From Pinguiococcus pyrenoidosus (taxonomy: Eukaryota; Sar; Pinguiophyceae; Pinguiochrysidales; Pinguiochrysidaceae), in contig JAAMXY010001541.1 of NCBI GenBank assembly GCA_019677205.1, positions 1 through 21,017 on the forward strand: a stretch of DNA of 21,017 nucleotides, in the 5' to 3' direction. The first letter of the stretch is position 1; each line of letters starts with the position of its first letter. Under the pieces are notes generated by a model. That model was not told the DNA's origin and made no database searches. It saw nothing but the letters and a program-made list of their open reading frames with translations. The position numbers and the translations under genes were made by a program. Below are positions 9,501 through 17,539 of this stretch, piece after piece.

Positions 9501-11021
9501 TCAGGCCACGCTCTCAGTGACTTGATCGCTACCGAAAGCAAGAGCGAGGAAGAAATCAAAGTCGCGGACGGTGAGCCGGTGGATCCGATTCCTGTTCTTC
9601 CGGCGACCGACAGCTTCGATATTCCAGAGGTCCCGGATGCACAGCCCGTGGCGGCAGCGTCGTCGTCCTCAGCGAACAAGGAAGGCTTCGGAACACCGGA
9701 GATCTCTGATTCCGAGCCGGGTGCACCTTCACCGGCATCGTACAGCGATGGCTTTGAGATCCCGGAGCTGCCTGACTTGCCTTCCGCGGCGCCATCGGCG
9801 TTGGCAGACGAGGAGACGCACGGACTGCCTCAGCCCTCTACCCCTGAATCGAGCGCAGCACGACCAGCCTCGCACGGCGAAAGCTTCGAGATCCCGGAGA
9901 TCCCGGAGATCCCGGAGATCCCAGACTCGGAACCTGTAGCAGCTCCAACTGCATCGACGGGCCAAAGCTTGGACGGGCCTGTGCTTGCAGGCACGACACC
10001 GGAAGGAGAAAGGGACGAAGAAGCCACCGGGAAAGAGTCGCGCGCTAGCGACATTTCCTACCTGTGGGAAGATACTTCCCCAACAGCCGATTCGGTTGGG
10101 ACTTCCGGTGGAAAGGATGCCCAGCAGGAGTCTGCAGGTTCTCCGGCGAGTCCGCCGCAGGAGGCCCCGTTCGCGATGGAAACTACGAAGAGTCCTATCG
10201 CCCAAGAGCCGTCTAGCGACGAAGCCGATCCAGAGCACTCAGAGGACTTTCACCTCGATGCGTCTGAGATTCTGGACTTCTTCGGCGGCACGTCAAAGGT
10301 CGCGACTCCGCCGGCCGCAGGGCGAGAGAGTCTGCAAAGCGACTTTGAGGACAACTTCGATTTCCAGCTGTCAAATGACTCGCCAACCGACGAGCGCAGC
10401 CTTGCGAGGCTGGAAGGCGAAGACATCCTTCAATCGGACAGAGACAGCTTGCAGGCATACTCGCCGGCGCCCCCCATAGCCAACAGTGCTGAGAGTTCAA
10501 GGCTAGCGGCAATCGGCAGTGCAAAAGCACGCACCGGAAGTGGTGAGGTCGAGCGGTACTCACAGATAGATAGTGCCGACGAAGACTTCTACAACATAGA
10601 TAGCGATTCTCAGAAGCCCACGATTGCTTCGACCGGCTCCGATACTCTTGGGAGCATCGAAGAGCTGAAATCGACGGGGGCCGTCAGCAGAATAGATCAT
10701 GCAACTTCCACCAGTGAAGAACTAGATAGAGACGAAGAAGACACGTCCAATCACGACGCGTACAGTAGCTCCGAAGTCCAGACCCGCAAGTCGGATGCAA
10801 AGGCACCTGCTGCCGTCAGCTTGAGCGAGACGGCTGCGGGTCAGGAAGACAAAGCAAGAGACGAGAGCCAGGACACAAGTGACCTTGATGATCCTGACAG
10901 CCCCCTTAGTGCTCCGACGCAGAAACGGGCCTTGAGCGCCTCCGAACGATTTCGTCAGCGAATCGCTCAGAAGCGGGCGACGAAGGAGGAGAGCCTTGAG
11001 CTGTCCAGCGACTCGGACTAG
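6509..11021 (+). CDS. Large coiled-coil protein with acidic, Ser/Pro/Glu-rich disordered C-terminal half, function unknown
   Basis: I do not recognise this gene. Exon 1 (6509-6783) and exon 2 (6857-11021) join across a 73-nt GT-AG intron (6784-6856); the phase agrees and encodes ESM-R-VQDRAF, for 1479 residues in all. The start ATG (MSHTYETGL) precedes a helix SWERSIDAILERTRKNL. Residues about 95-670 have heptad-like Leu/Ile/Ala spacing and abundant Lys/Glu/Gln, predicting long coiled coil. The rest is low-complexity: a Ser run (nt about 8670-8710), a Glu run (nt about 9124-9168), then an IPE/PD repeat array (nt about 9610-9980), an FxxSE-type acidic segment (DASEILDFFGG), and a basic helix SERFRQRIAQKRATKEE before the acidic end. 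The architecture suits a scaffold, cytoskeletal or basal-body protein, but that is inference. It is convergent with KRI1. The alternative start is 6269. Confidence 0.75.
9124..9168 (+). repeat. GAGGAA-type simple repeat encoding a Glu run
   Basis: A purine-rich tract of GAAGAG/GAGGAA units within exon 2 of the coiled-coil gene encodes a nearly pure Glu stretch broken by one Gly (protein residues about 848-862). Such hexamer tracts change length readily by slippage and stay in frame. Confidence 0.8.
9610..9980 (+). repeat. Degenerate IPE/PD peptide repeat array
   Basis: Within the coiled-coil gene, about residues 1008-1133 contain four imperfect copies of an unit built on F-x-IPE-hydrophobic-PD-x-x-P followed by an Ala/Ser/Pro linker: SFDIPEVPD, GFGTPEISD, GFEIPELPD and SFEIPEIPEIPEIPD, with a decayed SLDGPVL afterwards. 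Spacing is about 22-45 residues. The last copy includes the exact 9-nt tandem described separately. Confidence 0.75.
9888..9923 (+). repeat. Four tandem copies of a 9-bp unit
   Basis: The 9-mer GAGATCCCG occurs three times in a row, followed by GAGATCCCA. It encodes EIP four times (EIPEIPEIPEIP) and looks like recent in-frame slippage inside the larger IPE repeat array. Confidence 0.92.
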
Positions 11022-11149
11022 CGGCGCCTGCAAGTTGAAATAGCAAGTGAAGAAGGGGCGAGTCCAACCTAGAAGCAGCGGATTCTTCATCACAATCCTT
11101 CCCTCTGCGCTGCTTCTCTCGGCCTCTTGGTGCTTCCAGCTGAGCACTC
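11022..11149. other. Short convergent 3' intergenic region
   Basis: Only 128 bases separate the stop codons of the coiled-coil gene (plus) and KRI1 (minus), so the two 3' UTRs probably abut or overlap. Confidence 0.5.
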
Positions 11150-13783
11150 TCACAGCAAGCCAAAACTCTTAAGTCGGGACTTGGACATCTTTTGTCTGGC
11201 ATGTGAAGACACCTTCTTTGCAGAGCTACTCGCGTCCTTTGGTGGAGTGCTTCCATTCCTCCGCTGCCTCTTCTTGCGCGGCTTTTCTCGCGGCGGCTTC
11301 TCGGCTTCTTCGGGTTCTTCGGCATGCTTGCCATTGGAATGCTTGGCCTCATGCTGTCGGCTTGCAGACTTTTCTACCTTGCCGCTGGCCTGGGAACTGT
11401 CCAGGGCAGTGGCAGTGGCAGTGGCAGTGGCAGCGGCAGCGGCAGCGGCCTTACCACTCTGCATGCTGGTTTCATCCCGACTGCGCTTTGCTGCCTTCTT
11501 CTTCTTCCCCGCTCTCCTCGTCTTTTTGCGAGACTGCCCCTCTGGCAACGAGGCTGACGGCAGGTCCGTGCGCTGGACGGAGTCAACCGAGGGAGCTGCA
11601 GCGGTGCGTCGCTGTCGCCAATCTTCCTTTCCTTCGTTCTGGCGGTTCTCCACCATTTCCCGAACCGCGGCTTCCATACGCTTGTGCACCTCTGCGCGCC
11701 ACCTCGAACGTTTCGTGCTGGTCACCTTCCACTCTTTGCCCTCGCGGAAGGGTGCAAGCTTCTTGATCGAGACCAGCTTATTGAGGTCCGCATCGTCCGC
11801 GAAAAGGATTTCCTCGCTCGACAGGCCATAGTCGTTTGCCGCAACCTTCATGTACTTGAAGCGACACTTGAGGGCATCCTTCCCGCTGCCGATCGTGTCT
11901 TCATAGTCGAGCTTGTACAAATCCTCTTCAATTTTCTTCTCCACTGCCGACGGCAGCCGCTTGCTTCCACGTTCGGCATCGTGCGCATGGAAGCTGCGGC
12001 TACTCGCATCAAGCGCGTTGCCATTCTCGGCACCATTCTCATCATAGTTATCATCCTCGTAGTCACCAGCGTGGTCATCGGCGTAGTGATCGGCGTCGTC
12101 GTCGGTGTTCTCACCCTCATCATGGTCCGCGTCGTCGCCAGCTCCGTCGCCTTCGTCATACAGCGAGTCATCAGGAATCTCGCCGTCTGCAAGAATACCC
12201 TCCACAGCTTCCCTCGGGTCGAATTCCGCGTCGTCCTCGTGATAGTAGGACTCGCCGAAGGCTTTTCCCATCCTGCGGTTGAAGTCGTCTTCGTCCCAAT
12301 CGCCTTCGAGCATCTCCGGAGTGATCCCAAGCTGCTCCAACTCCGTCAGATCGTCCTCCACTCCGTCCGAAACTCCGCCATCGTGCCCCGTACTTCTCTT
12401 GCGCTTCTTCGGTGGGCCCATTCCAGCGCTTTCAGCCACCCGAAGCAAGCGAGAGCGGAGTGCGCGTGCGCGTTCGTTCTTAAGTCTCTTGAGCTCTTCG
12501 ATTCGCTCTTTCCGTTCGCGCTCCTTGCGCTCTTTCCGTAGCTCGCGAGTCTTCTTTCGCTTGTCATCTATGCGACGCACAGACGTCTGGAGCTGACGTG
12601 GGTGCGTCTGGATCGCCGTGCCGCCTTCCTCCTCAAATCGGAAGTTGTACTTGGTCTCGAACTCTTCCATCGCCTCCAGGTGCTTTTCGTCTTCTTCGTC
12701 GTCGATGCCCCCCACAATCTTCATGCCCAGCCCTTCGTCGCCATTGTCGAACTCCTGGGAAATCGGAGCATACTCTGTATCCTCCGTCTCATCCATGCTC
12801 TCTTCCCGCCATCGCCTGTCGCGCACATACTGGTAGAGAAACTCGTCCGCTTCGTCCTGCTTCGTAGTGTTGAAGCGATCGATCTCATTGTATAAAGCCG
12901 CCTCTTCCTTTGGGTCTTCTGCTGGCTTCCACGTTTTCACGGTGAAGAGGCCATCTCCAGCAGATTCTACATCCTCGCTCGCTTCGTCATCTACGGTGAG
13001 GAAGGCCTTCCGGAGTTCTGCCTGTTCTTCATCATACATCAGCTGCGTGACTTTCTGAGGCGTCAAATCCCGATTCGCCTGCTCTGTCGCCGTGTCGTCT
13101 TCCTCCTCGAGCTCTGCTCCGTTCGAGAGAAGCTGCTCGCGTACCACATCCTTGAAAGCTTTCCTCTTCCCCTCTTTCTTTGCTCCGTTGGAGGCTTCGT
13201 CCCCCCTTTCCTCTTCCTCTTCCTCTTCCTCATTTCCACTTCCTTCCTCTTCATCTTCATATTCATCTTCCTCGCGCTCTTCTGCATTTCCACTTCCTTC
13301 CTCTTCCTCTTCCTCTTCCTCTTCCTCTTCCTCTTCCTCTTCCTCTTCCTCTTCCTCTTCCTCTTCATCGTCGTCGTCGTTGTCATCGTCGTCAATCTCT
13401 TCATACCACGCGGTGCCATCGTTGTATATCCGCGGATCCTTGGTTCGAATCGCGTTGATAACCTTCATGATCTCGGCGTCTTTCTTCGCGTCCAGAGCGA
13501 CACCGACTTCGTCGTCCGACTCCTCGTCGCTGTCGTCCTCCTCCAATTCATCCTCCAGCTCGCGCTGCTTGGCTAGCAATTGCCGCTGCTTTCTCTCTTC
13601 GTACTCGCGAGCGAAGCGCTTGTTCACTCGCAGCGAGTCTCGGAGATCAGCCTCGTCGTCGCCGTCGTCGTCGCCCAAAAGCTGCTTCCTCTGTGCAACC
13701 TTGGGCTTGGAGGGCCCAGTCTCCTCGGAGACGGCTTCTTGCTTCCGCGCAGAACGCTTTTGGCCTTTTGATTCACCGCCCAT
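11150..13783 (-). CDS. KRI1: KRI1, nucleolar 40S ribosome-biogenesis factor
   Basis: KRI1 acts in early 40S subunit assembly, with Krr1 in yeast. This single-exon frame gives 877 residues from ATG 13783 (MGGESKGQKR); the frame stays open a further 40 codons upstream to an ATG at 13903, but that part is AT-rich, lacks KRI1 character and is likely 5' UTR. Family landmarks: LRVNKRFAREYEERK (about 51-65), KDPRIYND (about 114), the acidic middle, EEFETKYNFRFEEE (about 371-384), HPRQLQTSVRRIDDKRKKTRE followed by an Arg/Lys/Glu helix, and the KRI1 C-terminal domain EDLYKLDYEDTIG...CRFKYMKV...DYGLSSEEILFADDADLNKLVSIKKL (about 618-670). The C-terminus SKSRLKSFGLL matches the usual KRI1 ending. Lys-rich nuclear/nucleolar targeting-like segments follow. 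It is longer than human KRI1 (about 700) because of Glu, Asp/His and Ala/Thr low-complexity expansions. Confidence 0.95.
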   Translation of the reverse strand: MGGESKGQKRSARKQEAVSEETGPSKPKVAQRKQLLGDDDGDDEADLRDSLRVNKRFAREYEERKQRQLLAKQRELEDELEEDDSDEESDDEVGVALDAKKDAEIMKVINAIRTKDPRIYNDGTAWYEEIDDDDNDDDDEEEEEEEEEEEEEEEEEEEEEEEGSGNAEEREEDEYEDEEEGSGNEEEEEEEERGDEASNGAKKEGKRKAFKDVVREQLLSNGAELEEEDDTATEQANRDLTPQKVTQLMYDEEQAELRKAFLTVDDEASEDVESAGDGLFTVKTWKPAEDPKEEAALYNEIDRFNTTKQDEADEFLYQYVRDRRWREESMDETEDTEYAPISQEFDNGDEGLGMKIVGGIDDEEDEKHLEAMEEFETKYNFRFEEEGGTAIQTHPRQLQTSVRRIDDKRKKTRELRKERKERERKERIEELKRLKNERARALRSRLLRVAESAGMGPPKKRKRSTGHDGGVSDGVEDDLTELEQLGITPEMLEGDWDEDDFNRRMGKAFGESYYHEDDAEFDPREAVEGILADGEIPDDSLYDEGDGAGDDADHDEGENTDDDADHYADDHAGDYEDDNYDENGAENGNALDASSRSFHAHDAERGSKRLPSAVEKKIEEDLYKLDYEDTIGSGKDALKCRFKYMKVAANDYGLSSEEILFADDADLNKLVSIKKLAPFREGKEWKVTSTKRSRWRAEVHKRMEAAVREMVENRQNEGKEDWRQRRTAAAPSVDSVQRTDLPSASLPEGQSRKKTRRAGKKKKAAKRSRDETSMQSGKAAAAAAATATATATALDSSQASGKVEKSASRQHEAKHSNGKHAEEPEEAEKPPREKPRKKRQRRNGSTPPKDASSSAKKVSSHARQKMSKSRLKSFGLL
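11405..11446 (-). repeat. Imperfect hexanucleotide repeat (7 units) encoding Ala/Thr in KRI1
   Basis: On the plus strand GGCAGT occurs four times and then GGCAGC three times. Read on the minus strand within KRI1 this encodes alternating Ala-Ala and Thr-Ala dipeptides in the basic C-terminal linker. The two blocks differing at one base suggest a substitution spread by slippage. Confidence 0.9.
13297..13366 (-). repeat. Hexanucleotide (TTCCTC/GAGGAA) microsatellite encoding a poly-Glu run in KRI1
   Basis: About eleven near-perfect TTCCTC units on the plus strand (GAGGAA on the coding strand) encode the longest Glu run of KRI1 (about residues 140-163). A 22-bp segment starting CATTTCCACTTCC recurs at 13231-13252 and 13285-13306 and encodes the acid-flanked GSGN motif twice, so a larger duplication also took place here. 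Confidence 0.9.
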
Positions 13784-14023
13784 GGTTCCAACTCCGCGCC
13801 AAAGGCAATGCTTGTGAGCGACAAGGCTGAATGATGCGACGACGTAATTGCGGCCATGGAAACGTGGAGCAAGATTTTGAAGCTTTGATTTTGAAAATTT
13901 CATATTTGATAAATCATATGAATGATATCATATATTATAATTGTTATCAACGATTATTCGAGGTTTTGCTTTTCTGACTTAAGACTGAAGAAAAAGCGCC
14001 ACAGAACTCGAGTTCTTTTTACG
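13784..14023. promoter_or_regulatory. Shared upstream region of KRI1 and DCTN5
   Basis: These 240 bases separate divergent start codons. The segment about 13880-13960 is very AT-rich and holds TATA-like stretches and the perfect palindrome ATGATATCAT (13922-13931). The bidirectional promoter role is inferred from position and composition. Confidence 0.5.
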
Positions 14024-15162
14024 ATGGACGCGCCATCCTCAGTGTACAGCTCCGCGGCGTATCGTACGACCGCGACAGGGAACATCATATCGACGGAGAC
14101 GGTGTTGGAGGTTGGAAGAATTCCACAATGCCTGCGATTCCGCTGCGGCACTGAAGCTTTGCGCCTTGCAGGGGGATCGGAACCTCAGTGTCGCTGGAAA
14201 GACCGTCCTTCTGCCCGAAGTGCAGCTCCGCGGAGATCTGGGTGCGCGAACGGCGGCTTTTCGCCCTTGCACGAGGTTTTCCTAAGCGGTTCTCTTGTGC
14301 TAGGTATCATTCGAATCGGAAGATACACTGTTGTCGGAGGCGCCACTGAGCTCTGTCCTCCAGAGAAAGGTGGCAAGCAAGTCATTAGCTGGTCAGGTGG
14401 TGTCAGAGATATGAACCTTATGATTTTTTTGCGCGCGACAGTGAACTCCGGTGAGCACTTGTCGCTGAGCGTGGGCAACTATGTCACGATTGGCGCCGGC
14501 TGCGAGATCCGCGCCAGCCAGATTGGCGCGAACGTGCAAATAGGCGATCGGGTGGTGCTAGGTAAGCCACTGGCATGCTCGAGGGCAACAACGAGGTCGT
14601 CTGGCAATCCAGCGCTCACGCGCTTTCCATGGGACCATCCACAGGAGACAGATGCTTGGTGCGGGATTGCTCGGTGGTGCTTGAAGACTCGGTGGTAAGT
14701 GGCCTTGGTTGCGATGCGGATGCATTGACTCAACTGGGAGCCAAATCGACAAGACAAGAATCAGCAGAGTTGCAACGACCTCAGAAGATACTGGAGTGAA
14801 GACAGAACGTGTGGCCACCTACGCATCCCTAGCATGCCTCGAAGCTGTGATCCGTGCAAGGCGACTTGCGGAGGTGGGAGTCCGTGTCGCTTACCGTCTC
14901 TCTGCTGAGCAGGTGCCACCGGACACTGTGATCGCACCTTTCAGCATCTTTGCCGGGAGCCCGGCGGTCCAGGTCAGAGAGCTTTCGGTCGGACTCCCAA
15001 GCCTGCCCTTTCCTGCACTTCGCCTCATTTCGTCTTCGCTGCGGGCACACCGCCCAGGTTGGCGTCATGGCGCCCAGCTGCGCGACGGAGATCCCAGACT
15101 TTTGCATGCTGCGATACCAGAGAATACGCTCGAGCGACGACTTGCCAGAGGAGAAGCCCTAG
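14024..15162 (+). CDS. DCTN5: Dynactin subunit 5 (p25)
   Basis: DCTN5 is a left-handed beta-helix subunit of the dynactin pointed-end complex, which links dynein to cargo. Seven exons were reconstructed: 14024-14110, 14172-14241, 14304-14369, 14442-14561, 14645-14694, 14913-14972, 15058-15162 (185 residues; human is about 182). All junctions are GT-AG and phases agree. Matches in order: YRTTATGNIISTETVLE (human YIETASGNKVSRQSVL), NLSVAGKTVLLPEVQLRGDLG, IIRIGRYTVVGG, LSLSVGNYVTIGAGCEIRAS, QIGANVQIGDRVVLG, DRCLVRDCSVVLEDSV, and VPPDTVIAPFSIFAGSPAV. The hexapeptide beta-helix pattern is visible across exons 2-5. Introns are 61, 62, 72, 83, 218 and 85 nt. The last exon (EIPDFCMLRYQRI) is weakly conserved and is the least certain; the donor of intron 3 could also lie about 26 nt downstream. 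Presence of dynactin implies dynein-based transport. The MTR3-like gene follows on the same strand. Confidence 0.92.
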
Positions 15163-15339
15163 GCCGTCGAGAAGCGCGCTTTGTGCCGGCGAAAAGGCGA
15201 AACCAACCGAAACAGACGCTGTTAAATCCAGCGTCCAAGTATATACCTGTACACCGCCGCCGCGCATGCTCGCCCTTCGCCCCTCATCTCTGGTCGTCTG
15301 ATACACTGCTTGAGGCGCACCTTGCTCCGTCGGCGCCCC
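15163..15339 (+). promoter_or_regulatory. Intergenic/5' region of the MTR3-like gene with TATA-like box and short upstream ORF
   Basis: The 177 bases between the DCTN5 stop and the MTR3-like start hold a TATA-like sequence (AGTATATACC at about 15238) and a short upstream frame, ATG 15266 to TGA 15301 (11 codons plus stop), out of frame with the main start at 15340. Neither element is proven by sequence alone. Confidence 0.3.
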
Positions 15340-16283
15340 ATGAAGAACTTCTATGTCCCCCGCCGACGACCACGCCCCAGGGCCCCTGTGGAACCGGAGG
15401 CGCCGCCTTCCAGGCTTCCTCCGGTGGGAGAAGTGCGGGTTGTGTCGGATGCGACCGGCTCCGCGTCTTTCGAGAGCGGCGGCACTCGCGTTCTCGTGGC
15501 TGTCCGCCTGCGACCAGCCACGCACCAGGGCTTCTCGGCGGAAGGCCGCTTGGAGGCCGAAGTCCGCATCGTTGGAGCGTCAGCGCTGGACCCGACGGGA
15601 CCGCGGACTGCGCAGGAGAAGCGCCTGTCGCGCTTCGTCCACGACGCGGTGCAGGTGCGACGCGCCCTGCTGGGGTGTCCTTGCTGTTGGTCAGCAGCGT
15701 GAGATGGACGTGGACTCATCCGTGATGACGTAGGCCTCTGTGCAGCTGCGGGAGCTGCCGAAGATGGTGGTGGAGCTCAATTGCCTGGTGATCGAGGCAG
15801 CGGGGGGAATTGCGGCGGCTCTGGTGAACGCGGCGACGCTGGCCTTGGCTGACACGGGACTGGAGATGTATGGACTCACGCCGACATGCACCTTGGCCTT
15901 TCTGAAGGGCGAGAACGGGAAGGTGACCGGCGCACCCTGAGGTTCTTCGCTCAGTGGAGCTTCGCCGTTTGCTGATGCTGCTTTCACGGAAGGGGGGAAC
16001 AATCGTGGTCGACCCGTCGCTGTCAGAGGAGCAGCGTGCACATGCGGTCCTGACGCTCTCGATGCTTTCACCGGGCAAGAAGGCCACTCAGGTACTCGAC
16101 AGGCTGGGCGAGACGATCGCCTGCATACTGGTCGCCCGCAGCTCATCTTCCTTTTGCCAGGTCCTGAGCACGGGGGCTCTCTCGACTGAAGCCCTCCGAG
16201 AAGGACTCCCTCTAGCCCTTCGCTCCTGCGATGCGACGCTTCTGAGACTCCGAGAGATTCTACTCGCTGCTGTCGAGGGGTAG
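15340..16283 (+). CDS. EXOSC6: RNase PH-fold exosome ring subunit, MTR3/EXOSC6-like
   Basis: A subunit of the nine-protein RNA exosome barrel, which guides RNA to the catalytic subunits; eukaryotic ring members are normally inactive themselves. Four exons (15340-15654, 15734-15922, 15993-16091, 16161-16283) join in phase 0 throughout and give 241 residues (human MTR3 is about 272). Evidence: ATGSASFESGGTRVLVAV (about 35-52), equivalent to KGSAYLEAGGTKVLCAV of MTR3; EAAGGIAAALVNAATLALAD followed by TGLEMYGL (about 125-152), equivalent to MTR3 ALADAGVEMYDLV; and VVDPSLSEEQRAHAVLTLSML (after the exon 2/3 splice), equivalent to the LDPTRLEEE...LTVALMP segment. The C-terminal helix ALRSCDATLLRLREIL fits. 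RRP41 (EXOSC4) is the main alternative, but EMYxL favours MTR3. The canonical N-terminal RxDGR motif is absent, as in MTR3. Introns are 79, 70 and 69 nt. Confidence 0.82.
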
Positions 16284-16543
16284 TCCTGCTCGATGAGTTT
16301 CGATGAGCGAGAAGGTGGTGCCGCAGGACGAGGCCAGCCCGGAGCACGAAAATGAGACTCTTGTTCAGATGGCCGAGACCTCCGTAACTAACAAAACCGC
16401 TGGCGGTGACGTCAAGATCTTGTCGCAAGCACACCCGCGTATCCACCACGTGTCTCGTCTTCCCATTTGGTGACGCCTTGCCAAACGCTCGATGCGAAGC
16501 TGCGCACAAATGGAACACACCACAAAAGCACACACAGAGCTTA
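16284..16543. other. Convergent 3' intergenic region
   Basis: These 260 bases lie between the stop of the MTR3-like gene (plus) and the stop of the ankyrin gene (minus). I see no coding continuation of either gene and no RNA gene. Confidence 0.45.
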
Positions 16544-17539
16544 TCACAACGCTTTGATCAGCTCTCGGAATCTTCTGTTCACCTCCTCGGGCCAAAGCCC
16601 GTCTTCGGCGTTCTTCTTCTTCATGGCGAGCATGACTTTTACAGCCTTCTCCTTGTCAATCGTGGAGGCATCGGCTTCCTCCAGCATTTGCATGGCCATG
16701 TTCACATGCTGCAGCGTAGATGCGTCTGCGAGTGCATCCTAGAATGCGAAGCGGTCAGGGCGATTGGTACCAAGTGTGAACTGGGAAGAACCGGTGCCGG
16801 TTGAGCTTTGAACCACATACCAGCGCCGTCATCTGCTCCGCCTCCCCATTGATTCCCTGACCGGCCTCAAAGCCTTCCGAGTTTTTGATAGTCTCATCGG
16901 CGCCTGCCTGCAATTTGATTTTCACCGTAAGTATGTACCTGAAAAGCCTTCCAGGGTTGGTTGCATCACTTGGCAGACCTCTATCAGGCTCTTCGTGACC
17001 CAGTAATACGAATACTCCATCGACATGTGCAGAGGCGTCTGTCCCGTCAGATTCACTTTGTTCACGTCTGCACTCTTTTGGATGAGAAGCTCAAGAATCT
17101 CAAAGTGCCCGTTCTGTGCAGCAATGTGAATGGGAAAGTTGCCTGGGATTGCGAAGAGGTGCAGCGTCAGGACCGCGGGATGCTGCAGAAGGAGCCTCGC
17201 GGTAGGCCTCACCGTTTCCCGGGTCGCAGCAGTGCACGAGGGCTGGATTCGCTTCGATTCGCTTGATGACCTCGTCGGTCTTCTTCCATCTTATGGCGGA
17301 GTGGAGCGGAGAGCCTTTCCCTGTTTTGGCGGACGTCAGCACAACCTAAGCCCCTTGATTCTGTCTGACCGGCGCTTGTGAAAGGACAAGAGTTGCTGGG
17401 ACGCAGGGAGGGAAAGTCGGCGTACACGAAATGCAGATTCACGGAACGGGGAAGAGCTTTTTCTTTCAGGCGCTGGCGCCTCCTTACCTTTCCACAGGCT
17501 TTCTGAAGAGGACTTCCGGGCCGACGCGGCACCCCCCAT
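16544..17539 (-). CDS. Small ankyrin-repeat protein with conserved-looking C-terminal region
   Basis: Five exons on the minus strand: 17539-17488, 17320-17213, 17142-16979, 16907-16821 and 16738-16544, giving 201 residues. Introns are 167, 70, 71 and 82 nt, all GT-AG with agreeing phases. Splicing rebuilds ankyrin repeats: KGSPLHSAIRWKKTDEVIKR (about 18-37), GNFPIHIAAQNGHFEILELL (about 53-73), and GQTPLHMSMEYSYYWVTKSL continuing across a splice as IEAGADETIKNSEGF. The C-terminus is a charged helical segment ending GLWPEEVNRRFRELIKAL. Ankyrin repeats mediate protein-protein binding; the partner and role are unknown. The start is uncertain: ATG 17539 is the only in-frame ATG in exon 1, the frame is open upstream to about 17630, and an additional 5' exon is possible. 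The first intron (167 nt) is the least certain junction. It is divergent from the IQ-motif gene. Confidence 0.75.

Noticed and set aside
13092-13817. Plus-strand poly-Ser frame
   Set aside because: It is the antisense reading of the KRI1 poly-Glu tract and has no other content.
13784-13903. Upstream ATG at 13903 as the KRI1 start
   Set aside because: The added 40 residues come from AT-rich intergenic DNA and lack KRI1-like sequence; ATG 13783 begins the basic N-terminus expected of the family.
14709-15725. Plus-strand 338-codon frame across the end of DCTN5 and the start of the MTR3-like gene
   Set aside because: It contains DCTN5 exon 6 in frame but otherwise runs through introns and intergenic sequence; the homology is accounted for by spliced models.
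15691-16533. Minus-strand 280-codon frame opposite the MTR3-like gene
   Set aside because: No domain is recognisable and the plus strand carries the exosome-subunit motifs across properly phased splice sites.
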